Shown: positions 17,931-25,833, numbered from the stretch's first letter. The stretch is 64,000 bases of DNA from Candidatus Denitrolinea symbiosum (GCA_017312345.1 BLAA01000001.1:806001-870000); one strand, 5' to 3'. Notes: generated by a model not told the origin, from the sequence alone. Program-made: numbers and translations.

Positions 17931-19453
17931 CGTGCGGCCTCCAGCAAATCGTCGAATTGCCCCGTGTTCATCTTCCAAATGGCGGCGAGGCGTTCGCGGC
18001 TCAGGAGCGGTCCGCGCGTGATGAGCGCCAGCGCGTCGTAGAATTTCGCGAGATTCGGATCCTGGATTTGATTGACTCCCGTCCGCAGGGTTTGGACGTA
18101 GCCCGCGGGGACGTCCCTCTCGAAATGGCCGATGCGCCACCCTCCCGACGTTTGAGCGGGGAGGCGGGCGAGGAGCGGATCCGCCAACGCGTACCGGTCC
18201 ACGATGAAGACGCGCTGTCCCGCAAAATAGCCGATGAACCCGACATTTTTCTCGACGACCACAGCCTTTCCGCTTTCGCGCAGGGCGTATCCATGTTCCA
18301 CCCAGCCTTCGCCCGAAAATGGGATTTGTTTGCCGGGGCGGTAATTCATCAACCCGGAGATGGGATAGTAGAACGCGCGCTCGTCGTTGATGCCCGTGAC
18401 GAGGTCGCGCTCGGTGAAACGCGGCTGGTCCGTCGGGAGGATGAAATTCGGCGGCGCGGCGCACAGCCCGAGGATGATCGTCACTGCGAGCGCGGCGGTC
18501 TGCCCGCGCGGGGACAGGCCGCGCAGGAGGCGGATGAGGAGAAGAACGGAGACGAGCAGCGAGGCGGTGAAAAACCGTCCGCTCATGAAGTCGCCGCCGA
18601 TGGAGAGGACGTAGGCGAGGTAGAGGACGCTTCCGAGCGCGAGCAGGCGTTCGCGGGTTTGTCCGCGCCAGAGGGCGAGGAGGATTCCCGCCGCGATGAC
18701 GGCGAGAGTCAACGGGTCGCGTTGGAGGGAGTCGAGGAAGTAGACCCATCCCTGCGCGAAGAGCGCGGCTTTGGGAATCCCCGCGCCGAGTTTGGCGTAG
18801 AACGTGTTGGGGACGGGGAAGCCATAATAGAAGAGGGAGAAGACTTCCCAGAGGAGGAGGGGGAGGAAGCCGAGGAGGAGGTTTCCCAGCGCCGCAAGAT
18901 TTATCTTGCGATTGGCGGCGCAAAATAAATTTTGCGGTACTAACCAGGCGAGCGCGGGCAGGACAAACAGAATCGCGTCCTGACGGTTGAGCGCGATGAG
19001 CGAGGCGATCAGCGCGAGACGAAACGTGGAGGCGGGCTTTTCAATGAAGGCGATGAAAAACAGAACCAGCAGTAGATGCATGAGCGGATTTTCCAAACCA
19101 GAGGCGGAGTAGTCCACGAAGGCTTTGGAGAAAAGGAGGATCAAAACTCCGAGGGCCGCGAAACCGTCTCGTCGGGCGACCAGCCAGAAGGTCAGGAGGG
19201 AGGCGGCGAAGGAGGCGAGCAGGGCCGCGAGGTAGGCGTCCCGAGTCGGGAGGTAGAGCGCGGTCAGGAGGAACATCCAGAGCGGATGCGTGTATGGCTG
19301 GACGCGCTCGGCCACGTTCCACGTCAGCCCGTAGCCGTTGACGAAATTGTCCACGGCGCGGAGGGTGATGTAGACATCGTCGCCGACCCACGCGGTGCGG
19401 AGGAAGAGGAGCAGAAAGGCGGCGAGGGCGATGAGGATGGAGCGTCGGTTCAT
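17927..19453 (-). CDS. AftB-like GT-C membrane glycosyltransferase
   Basis: A protein of about 508 residues with some ten membrane helices. After the first helix comes the acidic motif GDDVYITLR, then QPYTHPLWMFLL. The C-terminal soluble part has SGEGWVEHGYALRESG and VGFIGYFAG. This layout recalls mycobacterial arabinofuranosyltransferase AftB and its uncharacterised relatives, which use polyprenyl-phosphate pentoses. The donor is inferred from resemblance only. The start could be 19474 (MINFPAP); I prefer the ATG at 19453 because a TATGAT box overlaps the first one. It is coupled to the acyltransferase gene, which suggests a decorated surface glycan. Confidence 0.72.
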   Translation of the reverse strand: MNRRSILIALAAFLLLFLRTAWVGDDVYITLRAVDNFVNGYGLTWNVAERVQPYTHPLWMFLLTALYLPTRDAYLAALLASFAASLLTFWLVARRDGFAALGVLILLFSKAFVDYSASGLENPLMHLLLVLFFIAFIEKPASTFRLALIASLIALNRQDAILFVLPALAWLVPQNLFCAANRKINLAALGNLLLGFLPLLLWEVFSLFYYGFPVPNTFYAKLGAGIPKAALFAQGWVYFLDSLQRDPLTLAVIAAGILLALWRGQTRERLLALGSVLYLAYVLSIGGDFMSGRFFTASLLVSVLLLIRLLRGLSPRGQTAALAVTIILGLCAAPPNFILPTDQPRFTERDLVTGINDERAFYYPISGLMNYRPGKQIPFSGEGWVEHGYALRESGKAVVVEKNVGFIGYFAGQRVFIVDRYALADPLLARLPAQTSGGWRIGHFERDVPAGYVQTLRTGVNQIQDPNLAKFYDALALITRGPLLSRERLAAIWKMNTGQFDDLLEAAR

Positions 19454-19509
19454 GGGCGCGGGAAAGTTTATCATAGAGTATAGTAAAATAAATTCATCAG
19501 CACACTATG

Positions 19510-19540
19510 GACTTCGGAAGTCTCGGAGGCTTCCGAAGTC
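19510..19540 (+). repeat. palindrome, GACTTCGGAAG arms
   Basis: Arms GACTTCGGAAG and CTTCCGAAGTC around nine bases, lying 18 bases before the lpd start and so in its leader. It resembles the AAGT/ACTT palindromes at 22411-22460 and is probably a dispersed REP-like unit. A regulatory role is possible. Confidence 0.7.
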
Positions 19541-19558
19541 TGGATAATGGAGAAAATC

Positions 19559-20959
19559 ATGCCTGAAAATTTTGACGTTGTTGTGATCGGCGCGGGGCCT
19601 GCGGGCTACGTGGCCGCCATTCGCGCCGCGCAGTTGAAACAGAAAGTCGCCATCGTGGACAAGCAGTGGCTGGGCGGCGTTTGTCTTAATGTCGGTTGTA
19701 TCCCGTCCAAGTCGCTGTTGAAGAACGCGGAAGTGGCGCACACTTTGCGCGAGCGCGGCAAGGAGTTTGGCTTCTCGTTCGAGAATCTGAAGCTGGATTA
19801 TGGCGTGGCGGTGAAACGCTCGCGCTCAAATTCGGATCGTTTGACGAGGGGCGTCGGCTTCCTGATGAAGAAGAACGGCATCGCCGTCTTCATGGGCGAA
19901 GCGCGTCTTTCCGGACCTTCGGCGGTCACTGTCACCGACAAGGACGGCAAGCGGACGGAGATCGCGGCGAAGAACATCATCGTCGCCACGGGCGCGAGCG
20001 CGGCTGTGCCTGGCGCGTGGAAAACGGACGGCGAGAAAGTCGTCACGTATCTCGAAGCGATCGTGCAGGACAAACTGCCCAAGTCGGTCGTCGTCATCGG
20101 CTCGGGCGCGATCGGCGTGGAATTTTCCACCGTGTGGAGTTCCTACGGCGTGGACGTGACCATCGTCGAAATGCTGCCGCGTCTCGTCCCGCTGGAGGAC
20201 GAGGATATCTCGAAGGAACTCGAAAAGGAATTCAAGAAGCGCGGCGTCAAAGCGCTGACGGGTCACAAGGTCGAATCCGTCGAGGCGACGAAGACGGGCG
20301 TGAAGGTCAAGGTGAGCGCCGACGGGAAGGAAACGACTCTCGAAGCGGACCAGGCTCTGGTCGCGATCGGCTTCCGTCCCAACTCGAAGGGGCTCGGACT
20401 TGAGGAGGTCGGCGTCAAGATCAGCGAGCGCGGCTTTGTGGAAGTCAACGAGAAGATGCAGACGAACGTCCCGAACATCTACGCCATCGGCGACGTGACG
20501 GGCAAGTTGATGCTGGCGCACGTCGGCTCGGCGATGGGAATCGTCGCGGCGGAAGTCATCGCGGGCGCGGAGACGGTCACGCTCGATTACGAGATGATGC
20601 CGCGCGCCACCTACTGTCAGCCGCAGATCGCCTCGTTTGGGATCACCGAAGCGCAGGCCAAAGAACGCGGCTACAGCGTGAAGGTTGGCAGGTTCCCCTT
20701 CCAGGCGAACGGCAAGGCGCTCGGTCTCGGCGACTACGCGGGCTTTGTCAAGATCGTAATGGACGAGAAATATGGCGAGATTTTGGGCGCGCACATGATC
20801 GGTCCCGAAGTGACCGAGTTGCTGCCCGAACTGACTCTCGCGCACATGATGGAACTCACCCCGCACGAGATCGCCCGCAACGTCCACGCGCACCCGACCA
20901 TCTCCGAGGCGATCATGGAGGCCGCGCACGGCGCGAGCGGACAGGCGATCCATATTTAG
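19559..20959 (+). CDS. lpdA: dihydrolipoyl dehydrogenase
   Basis: A 466-residue flavoprotein that reoxidises dihydrolipoyl groups of 2-oxoacid dehydrogenase or glycine cleavage complexes with NAD+. The N-terminal FAD fold is VVVIGAGPAGYVAAI. The redox-active disulfide is GGVCLNVGCIPSKSLL. The NAD fold is VVIGSGAIGVEF, and the C-terminal interface ends HAHPTISEAIMEA with the catalytic His-Glu. All residues needed are present. The ATG at 19559 is preferred because GGAG lies just upstream; the ATG at 19547 would place that site inside the gene. No dehydrogenase subunits are adjacent. A terminator follows at 20989. Confidence 0.95.
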   Translation: MPENFDVVVIGAGPAGYVAAIRAAQLKQKVAIVDKQWLGGVCLNVGCIPSKSLLKNAEVAHTLRERGKEFGFSFENLKLDYGVAVKRSRSNSDRLTRGVGFLMKKNGIAVFMGEARLSGPSAVTVTDKDGKRTEIAAKNIIVATGASAAVPGAWKTDGEKVVTYLEAIVQDKLPKSVVVIGSGAIGVEFSTVWSSYGVDVTIVEMLPRLVPLEDEDISKELEKEFKKRGVKALTGHKVESVEATKTGVKVKVSADGKETTLEADQALVAIGFRPNSKGLGLEEVGVKISERGFVEVNEKMQTNVPNIYAIGDVTGKLMLAHVGSAMGIVAAEVIAGAETVTLDYEMMPRATYCQPQIASFGITEAQAKERGYSVKVGRFPFQANGKALGLGDYAGFVKIVMDEKYGEILGAHMIGPEVTELLPELTLAHMMELTPHEIARNVHAHPTISEAIMEAAHGASGQAIHI

Positions 20960-20988
20960 AGAGCGGCGAATAGAGAACGGAAAATAGT

Positions 20989-21020
20989 CAGCCCCGCGAA
21001 TCCGCGGGGCTGTTTGATTT
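20989..21020 (+). terminator. intrinsic terminator after lpdA
   Basis: CAGCCCCGCG, loop AATC, CGCGGGGCTG, then TTTGATTTT. It lies just before the convergent coaX stop. Confidence 0.85.
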
Positions 21021-21034
21021 TGATTGGGCTTCCG

Positions 21035-21805
21035 TCAACGGGTCTGGTTCATTTCCCAGATGATCCTCAGGCCGTCGAGGGTGAGCCACGGGGCGATGAC
21101 GTCGATCACGTTCGTCTCTTTCGCGACAGTTTCGGCAAGTCCGCCCGTGGCGATGACTTTCATCTCCTTGCCGAGTTCGGCGCGGAAGCGCGACACCATC
21201 CCTTCGACCATCGAAACGTAGCCGAACAACAATCCCGATTGCATGGCGTGGACGGTGTTACGTCCGATGACCGAGGGCGGGCGTTGGATGTCAATGCGGG
21301 CGAGTTTGGCGGTGTGCGTGAAAAGCGCGTCGGCGGCGAGGTTGATCCCCGCGGTGATGGCGCCGCCGAGATATTGACCGTCCGCGGTGACGGCGTTGAA
21401 CGTTGTCGCGGTGCCGAAGTCCACCACGCAGGCGGGGCCGCCGTAGAGCGCGTGGACGGCGACCGCGTCCGCCACACGGTCCGCGCCGACCGCTTTGGGA
21501 TCGTCGTAGCGGATCCTGATTCCCGTGCGAACGCCCGCGTCCACGATGAGCGGTTCACGCTTGAGATATTCGCGGCAGGCCTGCGCGATGCGCGTCGTCA
21601 GCGGCGGGACGACCGAGGCGAGGCAGATCCCCGTCAGGTCGGCGGGCGTCTTATCCGCGTGGGTGAGCAGGCCGAGCAGCTGCAGCCCGTACTCGTCGGG
21701 CATGCGCGCGTCCTCGGTGGCGAGCCGCCAGTGATGGACGAGCGTTTCGCCTTCGTAGAGGCCGATGGTCAGGTTGGTGTTGCCGAGGTCAATGGCGAGA
21801 AGCAT
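21035..21805 (-). CDS. coaX: type III pantothenate kinase
   Basis: A 256-residue enzyme for the first step of coenzyme A synthesis (ATP plus pantothenate). It begins MLLAIDLGNTNLTIGLY, the phosphate-binding loop of the ASKHA fold, and carries GADRVADAVA and VVDFGTATTFNAV, all typical of CoaX. The length is normal. The start at 21805 fits the family exactly; longer frames upstream run through repeats and are not coding. The reverse strand has TATACT at 21812-21817, six bases before the ATG and no ribosome binding site, so the message is probably leaderless. A 35-bp palindrome lies just upstream of this promoter. Confidence 0.95.
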   Translation of the reverse strand: MLLAIDLGNTNLTIGLYEGETLVHHWRLATEDARMPDEYGLQLLGLLTHADKTPADLTGICLASVVPPLTTRIAQACREYLKREPLIVDAGVRTGIRIRYDDPKAVGADRVADAVAVHALYGGPACVVDFGTATTFNAVTADGQYLGGAITAGINLAADALFTHTAKLARIDIQRPPSVIGRNTVHAMQSGLLFGYVSMVEGMVSRFRAELGKEMKVIATGGLAETVAKETNVIDVIAPWLTLDGLRIIWEMNQTR

Positions 21806-21811
21806 GAGGCA

Positions 21812-21817
21812 AGTATA
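21812..21817 (-). promoter_or_regulatory. -10 box of coaX
   Basis: TATACT on the reverse strand, six bases before the ATG at 21805. Confidence 0.5.
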
Positions 21818-21825
21818 CACGGAAA

Positions 21826-21860
21826 CAGAAACCAGGTTTCTCAAAGAAACCTGGTTTCTG
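21826..21860 (+). repeat. dispersed palindrome, 35 bp (CAGAAACCAGG family, intergenic copy)
   Basis: Arms CAGAAACCAGGTTTCT and AGAAACCTGGTTTCTG (16 bases each) around CAA. It is nearly identical to 6812-6845. It lies between the coaX promoter and the tandem tRNA-tail repeats. Confidence 0.85.
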
Positions 21861-21866
21861 TCGTAG

Positions 21867-22042
21867 CGGGGAGGGAGGGATTCGAATATTATCCCCTTTT
21901 GGGGACCCGAGGCTGAAACGAAAAACGCGCCTTGCGGCACGTTCTTCATTATGGCGGGGAGGGAGGGATTCGAATATTATCCCCTTTTGGGGACCCGAGG
22001 CTGAAACGAAAAACGCGCCTTGCGGCACGTTCTTCATTATGG
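21867..22042 (-). repeat. two 88-bp tandem copies of the tRNA-Ser 3' end plus terminator
   Basis: Two direct units of exactly 88 bp (21867-21954 and 21955-22042) follow tRNA-Ser(GCT). Read on the reverse strand, each unit has a GCCATAAT stretch, the hairpin CGTGCC, GCAA, GGCGCG with TTTTT, a spacer with GTCCCCAAAAGGGGA, then TTCGAATCCCTCCCTCCCCG. The last piece copies the final 20 bases of the tRNA (part of the T arm, the acceptor strand and the discriminator). The hairpin is therefore the tRNA terminator, present twice. The second unit ends at the palindrome near coaX. Confidence 0.9.
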
Positions 22043-22131
22043 CGGGGAGGGAGGGATTCGAACCCTCGGCTGAGTTTAACCCCAGCACTCACTTAGCAGG
22101 CGAGCCCAATCGGCCACTCTGGCACCTCCCC
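22040..22131 (-). tRNA. tRNA-Ser (GCT)
   Basis: The reverse strand folds as a class II tRNA. The acceptor stem is GGGGAGG/CCTCCCC and the anticodon stem CTCGC/GTGAG around the loop CTGCTAA, giving anticodon GCT for AGC/AGU codons. A long variable arm and T arm GAGGG/CCCTC with TTCGAAT follow. The discriminator is G and CCA is encoded (22040-22042), unlike the neighbouring tRNA-Ser. Confidence 0.95.
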
Positions 22132-22165
22132 GGATGCACGGCTATTTTACTCGAAGAATGACGAG

Positions 22166-22250
22166 CGGAGGGAGTGGGATTCGAACCCACGTGGACTTTC
22201 GCCCAACATGTTTTCAAGACATGCGCCTTAGGCCGCTCGGCCATCCCTCC
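22166..22250 (-). tRNA. tRNA-Ser (TGA)
   Basis: A class II tRNA on the reverse strand. Acceptor GGAGGGA/TCCCTCC, anticodon stem CATGT/ACATG with loop CTTGAAA giving anticodon TGA (UCA/UCG codons). It has a long variable arm and T stem GTGGG/CCCAC. CCA is not encoded. It lies 34 bases upstream of tRNA-Ser(GCT) and is probably co-transcribed with it. Confidence 0.95.
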
Positions 22251-22410
22251 GGGCGGAGGGGATTCTACCATGCTTCCGTTCTGAAGCGACGAACGGCGCG
22301 CCTTCGATTGAAATACCGTTGCCAATTTAAGGAGTGGATAATTATCCGAATTTTTGACGCCGCGACGCCAGGCAGCCAAGACTCAAAGACTCTGATATAA
22401 AACAAAAAGG

Positions 22411-22460
22411 ATTCCGCAAGTTCTACTTGCGGCTTTTCCGAAGTAGAACTTCGGGATTCC
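22411..22460 (+). repeat. nested palindrome, AAGT/ACTT type
   Basis: Two small palindromes, CCGCAAGT-TCT-ACTTGCGG (22414-22432) and CCGAAGT-AGA-ACTTCGG (22438-22454), sit inside a larger imperfect inverted repeat bounded by GATTCC-like ends. It is probably a REP-like dispersed unit. Confidence 0.65.
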
Positions 22461-22585
22461 AAATTTTCATCATTCGGGGTGAATCCCCGTTCATGGTTAC
22501 TTTGTGCCTTCGCGACTTCGTGTTTAGCCCATCACTTTAGCCATTCTCCAATTTGTGATTCTGAGCGCGCCAAATTTCTTCTTGG

Positions 22586-22591
22586 TATAAT
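22586..22591 (+). promoter_or_regulatory. -10 box of miaB
   Basis: TATAAT, eight bases before the ATG at 22600, with no ribosome binding site. Confidence 0.5.
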
Positions 22592-22599
22592 CCCCGCTT

Positions 22600-23940
22600 A
22601 TGAAAAAATATCACCTCTGGACCGAAGGCTGCCAGATGAACGTGGCCGACTCGCAACGCGTCGGCTCGTCGCTGGAGCATCTCGGCTACGCCTTTACCGA
22701 TAAAGCCGAAGAAGCCGACGTGATCGTGATGAACACCTGCGTGGTGCGTCAGTCCGCTGAAGACAGGGCGCTCGGACGCCTGGGCTCCTTCAAACCGCTC
22801 AAGGAAAAGAATCCCAACCTCGTCATCAACCTGATGGGATGTATGGTCGGCGTGCGCGGCGCGGAGAAACTGCGCGCCAAACTTCCCTTCGTGGACGTCT
22901 TCTCGCCTCCCTCCGACCCCGGGCCGTTGATCTCCTTCCTGAGTCAGGGCGAGATCCGCGCCATCGAAGCCGACGAGACCGCGCGCCGTTTCGGCCTCAT
23001 GGACGGCGACCTCATCCTCCCCGAACACGAACGCGGCAAGACCGTCAGCGTGCATGTGCCGGTCGTTTACGGATGCTCGCACGCCTGCACGTTCTGCATC
23101 ATCCCCTATCGCCGCGGCGCGGAGCGCAGCCGTCCCGTGGACGACATCATCGGCGAGATCCGCTCGCTGGCCGCGCAGGGCGTCAAGGAAGTGACCCTCC
23201 TCGGTCAGATCGTGGACCGCTACGGCAAGGACGTCCCCGATGGCCCCAACCTCGCCGCGCTGCTGCGCGTCGTCCACGAAGTCGAGGGCATCGAGCGCAT
23301 CCGCTTCCTCACCTCGCATCCCAACTACTTCACCGAAGACCTGATGGACGCGGTCGCCGCGCTGCCCAAAGTCATGCCGCACATTGAAGTTCCCATCCAG
23401 GCGGGCGACGATGAAGTGCTGGCGAACATGCGCCGCGGCTACACTCAACAGGATTACCGCGACCTCGTCGCGAAAATCCGCGCGAAGATTCCCGACTGCT
23501 CCATCGCCACCGACATCATCGTCGGATTCCCCGGCGAGACCGAGGCGCAGTTCATGGAGACTTTCCGCGTCCTCTCCGACCTTCGGCTGGACGTGGCCCA
23601 CCTGGCGCGTTACTCCTCCCGCGAGGGGACCGTCGCCACGCGCTCGATGGCGGACGACATCCCCGAAGAGGAGAAGATGCGCCGCTTCCGCCTGCTCGAA
23701 GACTTGCAGGAGCAGATCGTCGGCGAGATCAACCAGAAATACCTCGGCGAGAAAGTGGACGTGCTGTTCGAGGACAAGACGAAGGGACGCTGGCGCGGCC
23801 GCACGCCGACCAACAAACTCGTCTTCGTGGAGTCGGACGAGGACTTGCGCGGCCGAATCGAATCTGTCAAAGTGACGTGGGCGGGACCCTGGTCTATGCA
23901 GGCGACGCTGGAGCGCCGTCCCGAATTGATTTCGTTGTAA
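22600..23940 (+). CDS. miaB: tRNA-2-methylthio-N6-dimethylallyladenosine synthase family
   Basis: A 446-residue methylthiotransferase. The N-terminal domain has TEGCQMN, MNTCVVR and LMGCM, the three cysteines that bind the auxiliary iron-sulfur cluster. The radical SAM cluster motif is CSHACTFCIIPYRRG. A TRAM domain fills the last 70 residues. The enzyme adds a methylthio group to i6A37 of tRNAs that read UNN codons, which includes the nearby tRNA-Ser(TGA). The usual GQNVNSYG motif is GQIVDRYG here, so a paralogous methylthiotransferase role cannot be excluded. A -10 box lies eight bases before the ATG. A decayed Nudix fragment follows immediately. Confidence 0.88.
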   Translation: MKKYHLWTEGCQMNVADSQRVGSSLEHLGYAFTDKAEEADVIVMNTCVVRQSAEDRALGRLGSFKPLKEKNPNLVINLMGCMVGVRGAEKLRAKLPFVDVFSPPSDPGPLISFLSQGEIRAIEADETARRFGLMDGDLILPEHERGKTVSVHVPVVYGCSHACTFCIIPYRRGAERSRPVDDIIGEIRSLAAQGVKEVTLLGQIVDRYGKDVPDGPNLAALLRVVHEVEGIERIRFLTSHPNYFTEDLMDAVAALPKVMPHIEVPIQAGDDEVLANMRRGYTQQDYRDLVAKIRAKIPDCSIATDIIVGFPGETEAQFMETFRVLSDLRLDVAHLARYSSREGTVATRSMADDIPEEEKMRRFRLLEDLQEQIVGEINQKYLGEKVDVLFEDKTKGRWRGRTPTNKLVFVESDEDLRGRIESVKVTWAGPWSMQATLERRPELISL

Positions 23941-23941
23941 C

Positions 23942-24013
23942 GTCGGCGCGCTCATCTTCAACGGCAAAGGCGAACTCCTGCTGTTGCAAAGTCGCAAATG
24001 GGCGGAACCGTAA
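23942..24013 (+). pseudogene. Nudix hydrolase N-terminal fragment
   Basis: This frame reads VGALIFNGKGELLLLQSRKW followed by AEP and a stop. That is the first beta strands of a Nudix domain, ending where the PGG...GE Nudix box should begin. There is no start codon and the catalytic box is absent, so this is a remnant. A 34-residue open frame at 24026-24130 (MELDAYTRRSMEEWMKQ) might be a decayed tail of the same gene, but I cannot show that. Confidence 0.55.
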
Positions 24014-24160
24014 AAAGTCCTGACGATGGAACTGGACGCGTACACGCGTCGTTCCATGGAAGAATGGATGAAGCAGGGGCGAACGCATAGATTCGCCCGA
24101 AGAAAACCCGGTTCCTGTAAATGGGTATAATCGGGGAAATTTCGACCCTGGAGTAAACTT

Positions 24161-25195
24161 GTGCGCATCAAATCGCTTTTCATTTTGACCCCTGTCCTGG
24201 TTCTTTCCATGTTGCTGGGCGGCTGCGGTTCCAAAGAGACTCCCGCCCCCACCGAGACGCCCACCCTTGCGCCGACCGTCGCGCCCACCGCCACACCCTC
24301 GGCGCCGCTTGCCATCCTCGTCGTCCCCGCGGACATGGACCAGGCGCAGTCCAACCTCTACCAGTCCACGATGTATGAACTGGCGCAGGCGGCCGGCTAT
24401 CGCTTCCAGGCGCGCAACAACCTCGCCGCCGCGGACCTCGACCCCTCGGTGAAGATCGTCGTCGCCTTCCCGCCGGACCCGGGCGTGGCCGCGTTGGCCG
24501 CGGCCGCCCCGCAGACGCAGTTCCTGGCGGTGGAGCTGCCCGGCGTCCCTGCAGGCGGAAACGTCAGCGTCGTCGCCAACGGCAGCCGTCCCGACATGGT
24601 CGGCTTCTTCCTGGGCTACGTCTCCGCCCTCGTCACTGCGGAGGACGATTCGCGCGTCGGCATGATCGTCCCGCAGGGCGACCCAAACGCGCAGACGGCG
24701 TTCGCCGCGTTCAAAAACGGCATGACCTTCTACTGCGGCTCCTGCCCGAAGATGTATTTTTACTTCGACATCTACGGCAACACGCTCGAATATCCGCAGA
24801 TCGTGGAGATCCCCGCCAGCGCGGGCGTGAACGAATACCCCGCCTACGGACGCCTCCTCAAAGAGAAGAAAGTCGCGATGGCCTACGTTTATCCGTCCAT
24901 CGCCACGCCCGATATGTTGAACGCCATCGGCAGCGAGGGCGTGATCAGCATCGGAGACATGACGCCGAACCCGCGTCCGCTTTACTGGGCCGCCAGCCTC
25001 CAGCCCGACCTCGCGCAGGCCATCCGCCTCGCCTGGGCTGAACTGTCGGCCGGGCGCGGCGGACAGACGTTCACCGCCCCCTTCGCGTTGACCGACATGG
25101 ACCCCAACATCATCACGCCCGGCAAACTGCAACTCATCAACCAGACGCTGGCCGACCTGCTGGCCGGACGTATCAACATCGGTCTGGGGCAGTGA
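24161..25195 (+). CDS. BMP-like substrate-binding lipoprotein
   Basis: A 344-residue protein with a lipoprotein leader ending LLGGCGSKET, then a Thr/Pro-rich linker typical of this genome. The remainder resembles the Bmp (basic membrane protein, PnrA-like) binding fold: IVPQGDPNAQTAF, VYPSIATPDM and a C-terminal segment ending in NIGLGQ. Bmp proteins bind nucleosides or other small ligands for ABC import, yet no permease or ATPase gene is adjacent; instead a phosphoesterase gene follows with overlap. A sensor role is possible. TATAAT near 24125 and CTGGAG before the GTG fit its own promoter and binding site. Confidence 0.72.
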   Translation: MRIKSLFILTPVLVLSMLLGGCGSKETPAPTETPTLAPTVAPTATPSAPLAILVVPADMDQAQSNLYQSTMYELAQAAGYRFQARNNLAAADLDPSVKIVVAFPPDPGVAALAAAAPQTQFLAVELPGVPAGGNVSVVANGSRPDMVGFFLGYVSALVTAEDDSRVGMIVPQGDPNAQTAFAAFKNGMTFYCGSCPKMYFYFDIYGNTLEYPQIVEIPASAGVNEYPAYGRLLKEKKVAMAYVYPSIATPDMLNAIGSEGVISIGDMTPNPRPLYWAASLQPDLAQAIRLAWAELSAGRGGQTFTAPFALTDMDPNIITPGKLQLINQTLADLLAGRINIGLGQ

Positions 25196-25215
25196 CCCCG
25201 GCGCGCCGCAGCGAG

Positions 25216-25833
25216 ATGAAGATCCTGGCTGTCACCGACGAGGCCGTCGAGCGGCTCTACCATCTGGCCGCGAGCGGTCACTTCGCGGACGTGGGACTGA
25301 TCCTCTCCTGCGGCGACCTGCCCTATCCCTACCTCGAAAACCTCGTCACCCTGCTCACCGTGCCGCTGCTGTACGTCCCCGGCAACCACGACCCCGAATA
25401 CAACCCGAACGTGACCGCCTCGCGCGCCGAGGGCTGCGAAAACGTGGACGGACGCGTCGTCCGCGTGCGCGGGTTGACGGTGGCCGGGCTGGGGGGAAGT
25501 CCGCGCTACCGTCCGCAGGGTGTGAACCAGTACAGCCAGTCCGAAATGACGCTCCGCGCCTGGAGGCTGGCCGCCGTCCTCGCCTGGAATCGCCCGCGCT
25601 TCGGCCCGCTCGACGTCCTCATCACCCACTCGCCTCCCTTCCACATTCAGGATGAAGACTCACAGGCGCACCGCGGCCTGCGCGCCATCAACTGGCTGAT
25701 CGGCTGGGCGAAACCGCGTTACCACCTGCACGGACACGTCCACTTCCAGCGCCGCAACCTGGCCCCGTCCGCCACGCAGGTTGGACCGACCTCCGTCGTC
25801 AACGTCTTTCCCTATCAAGTAATTGAGATTTAA
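25216..25833 (+). CDS. calcineurin-like metallophosphoesterase
   Basis: A 205-residue protein with SCGDL (motif II), VPGNHDPEY (motif III), ITHSPP and LHGHVH, the metal-binding motifs of the family. The first motif, normally D-x-H, reads VTDEAVERL, so its histidine is missing; a one-metal or altered site is possible. I start at MKILAV (25216), which fits the first strand. A GTG at 25192, overlapping the lipoprotein stop by four bases, is a good alternative and would add eight residues. The gene belongs to a plus-strand operon with the ParB-fold and aldolase genes. The substrate is unknown. Confidence 0.8.
   Translation: MKILAVTDEAVERLYHLAASGHFADVGLILSCGDLPYPYLENLVTLLTVPLLYVPGNHDPEYNPNVTASRAEGCENVDGRVVRVRGLTVAGLGGSPRYRPQGVNQYSQSEMTLRAWRLAAVLAWNRPRFGPLDVLITHSPPFHIQDEDSQAHRGLRAINWLIGWAKPRYHLHGHVHFQRRNLAPSATQVGPTSVVNVFPYQVIEI

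Larger units (their letters stand above)
22251..22599. other. gene-free stretch between tRNA-Ser and miaB
   Basis: No coding region is credible here. The reverse-strand part next to 22250 must hold the tRNA promoter, but I see no clear hexamers. A nested palindrome (22411-22460) and the miaB -10 box (22586-22591) are the only identifiable elements. Confidence 0.6.

Noticed and set aside
17931..18923. N-terminal extension of the acyltransferase frame
   Set aside because: The stretch is Arg/Pro-rich and overlaps the AftB-like gene out of phase. The family start MIPGLDG is at 17930 with an ATGA junction.
21806..21949. N-terminal extension of coaX
   Set aside because: The added residues come from the palindrome and the tRNA-tail repeat; MLLAIDLGNTN at 21805 is the family start.
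24026..24130. 34-codon open frame before the BMP lipoprotein
   Set aside because: No ribosome binding site or family; it overlaps the half palindrome and is best left as part of the decayed region.
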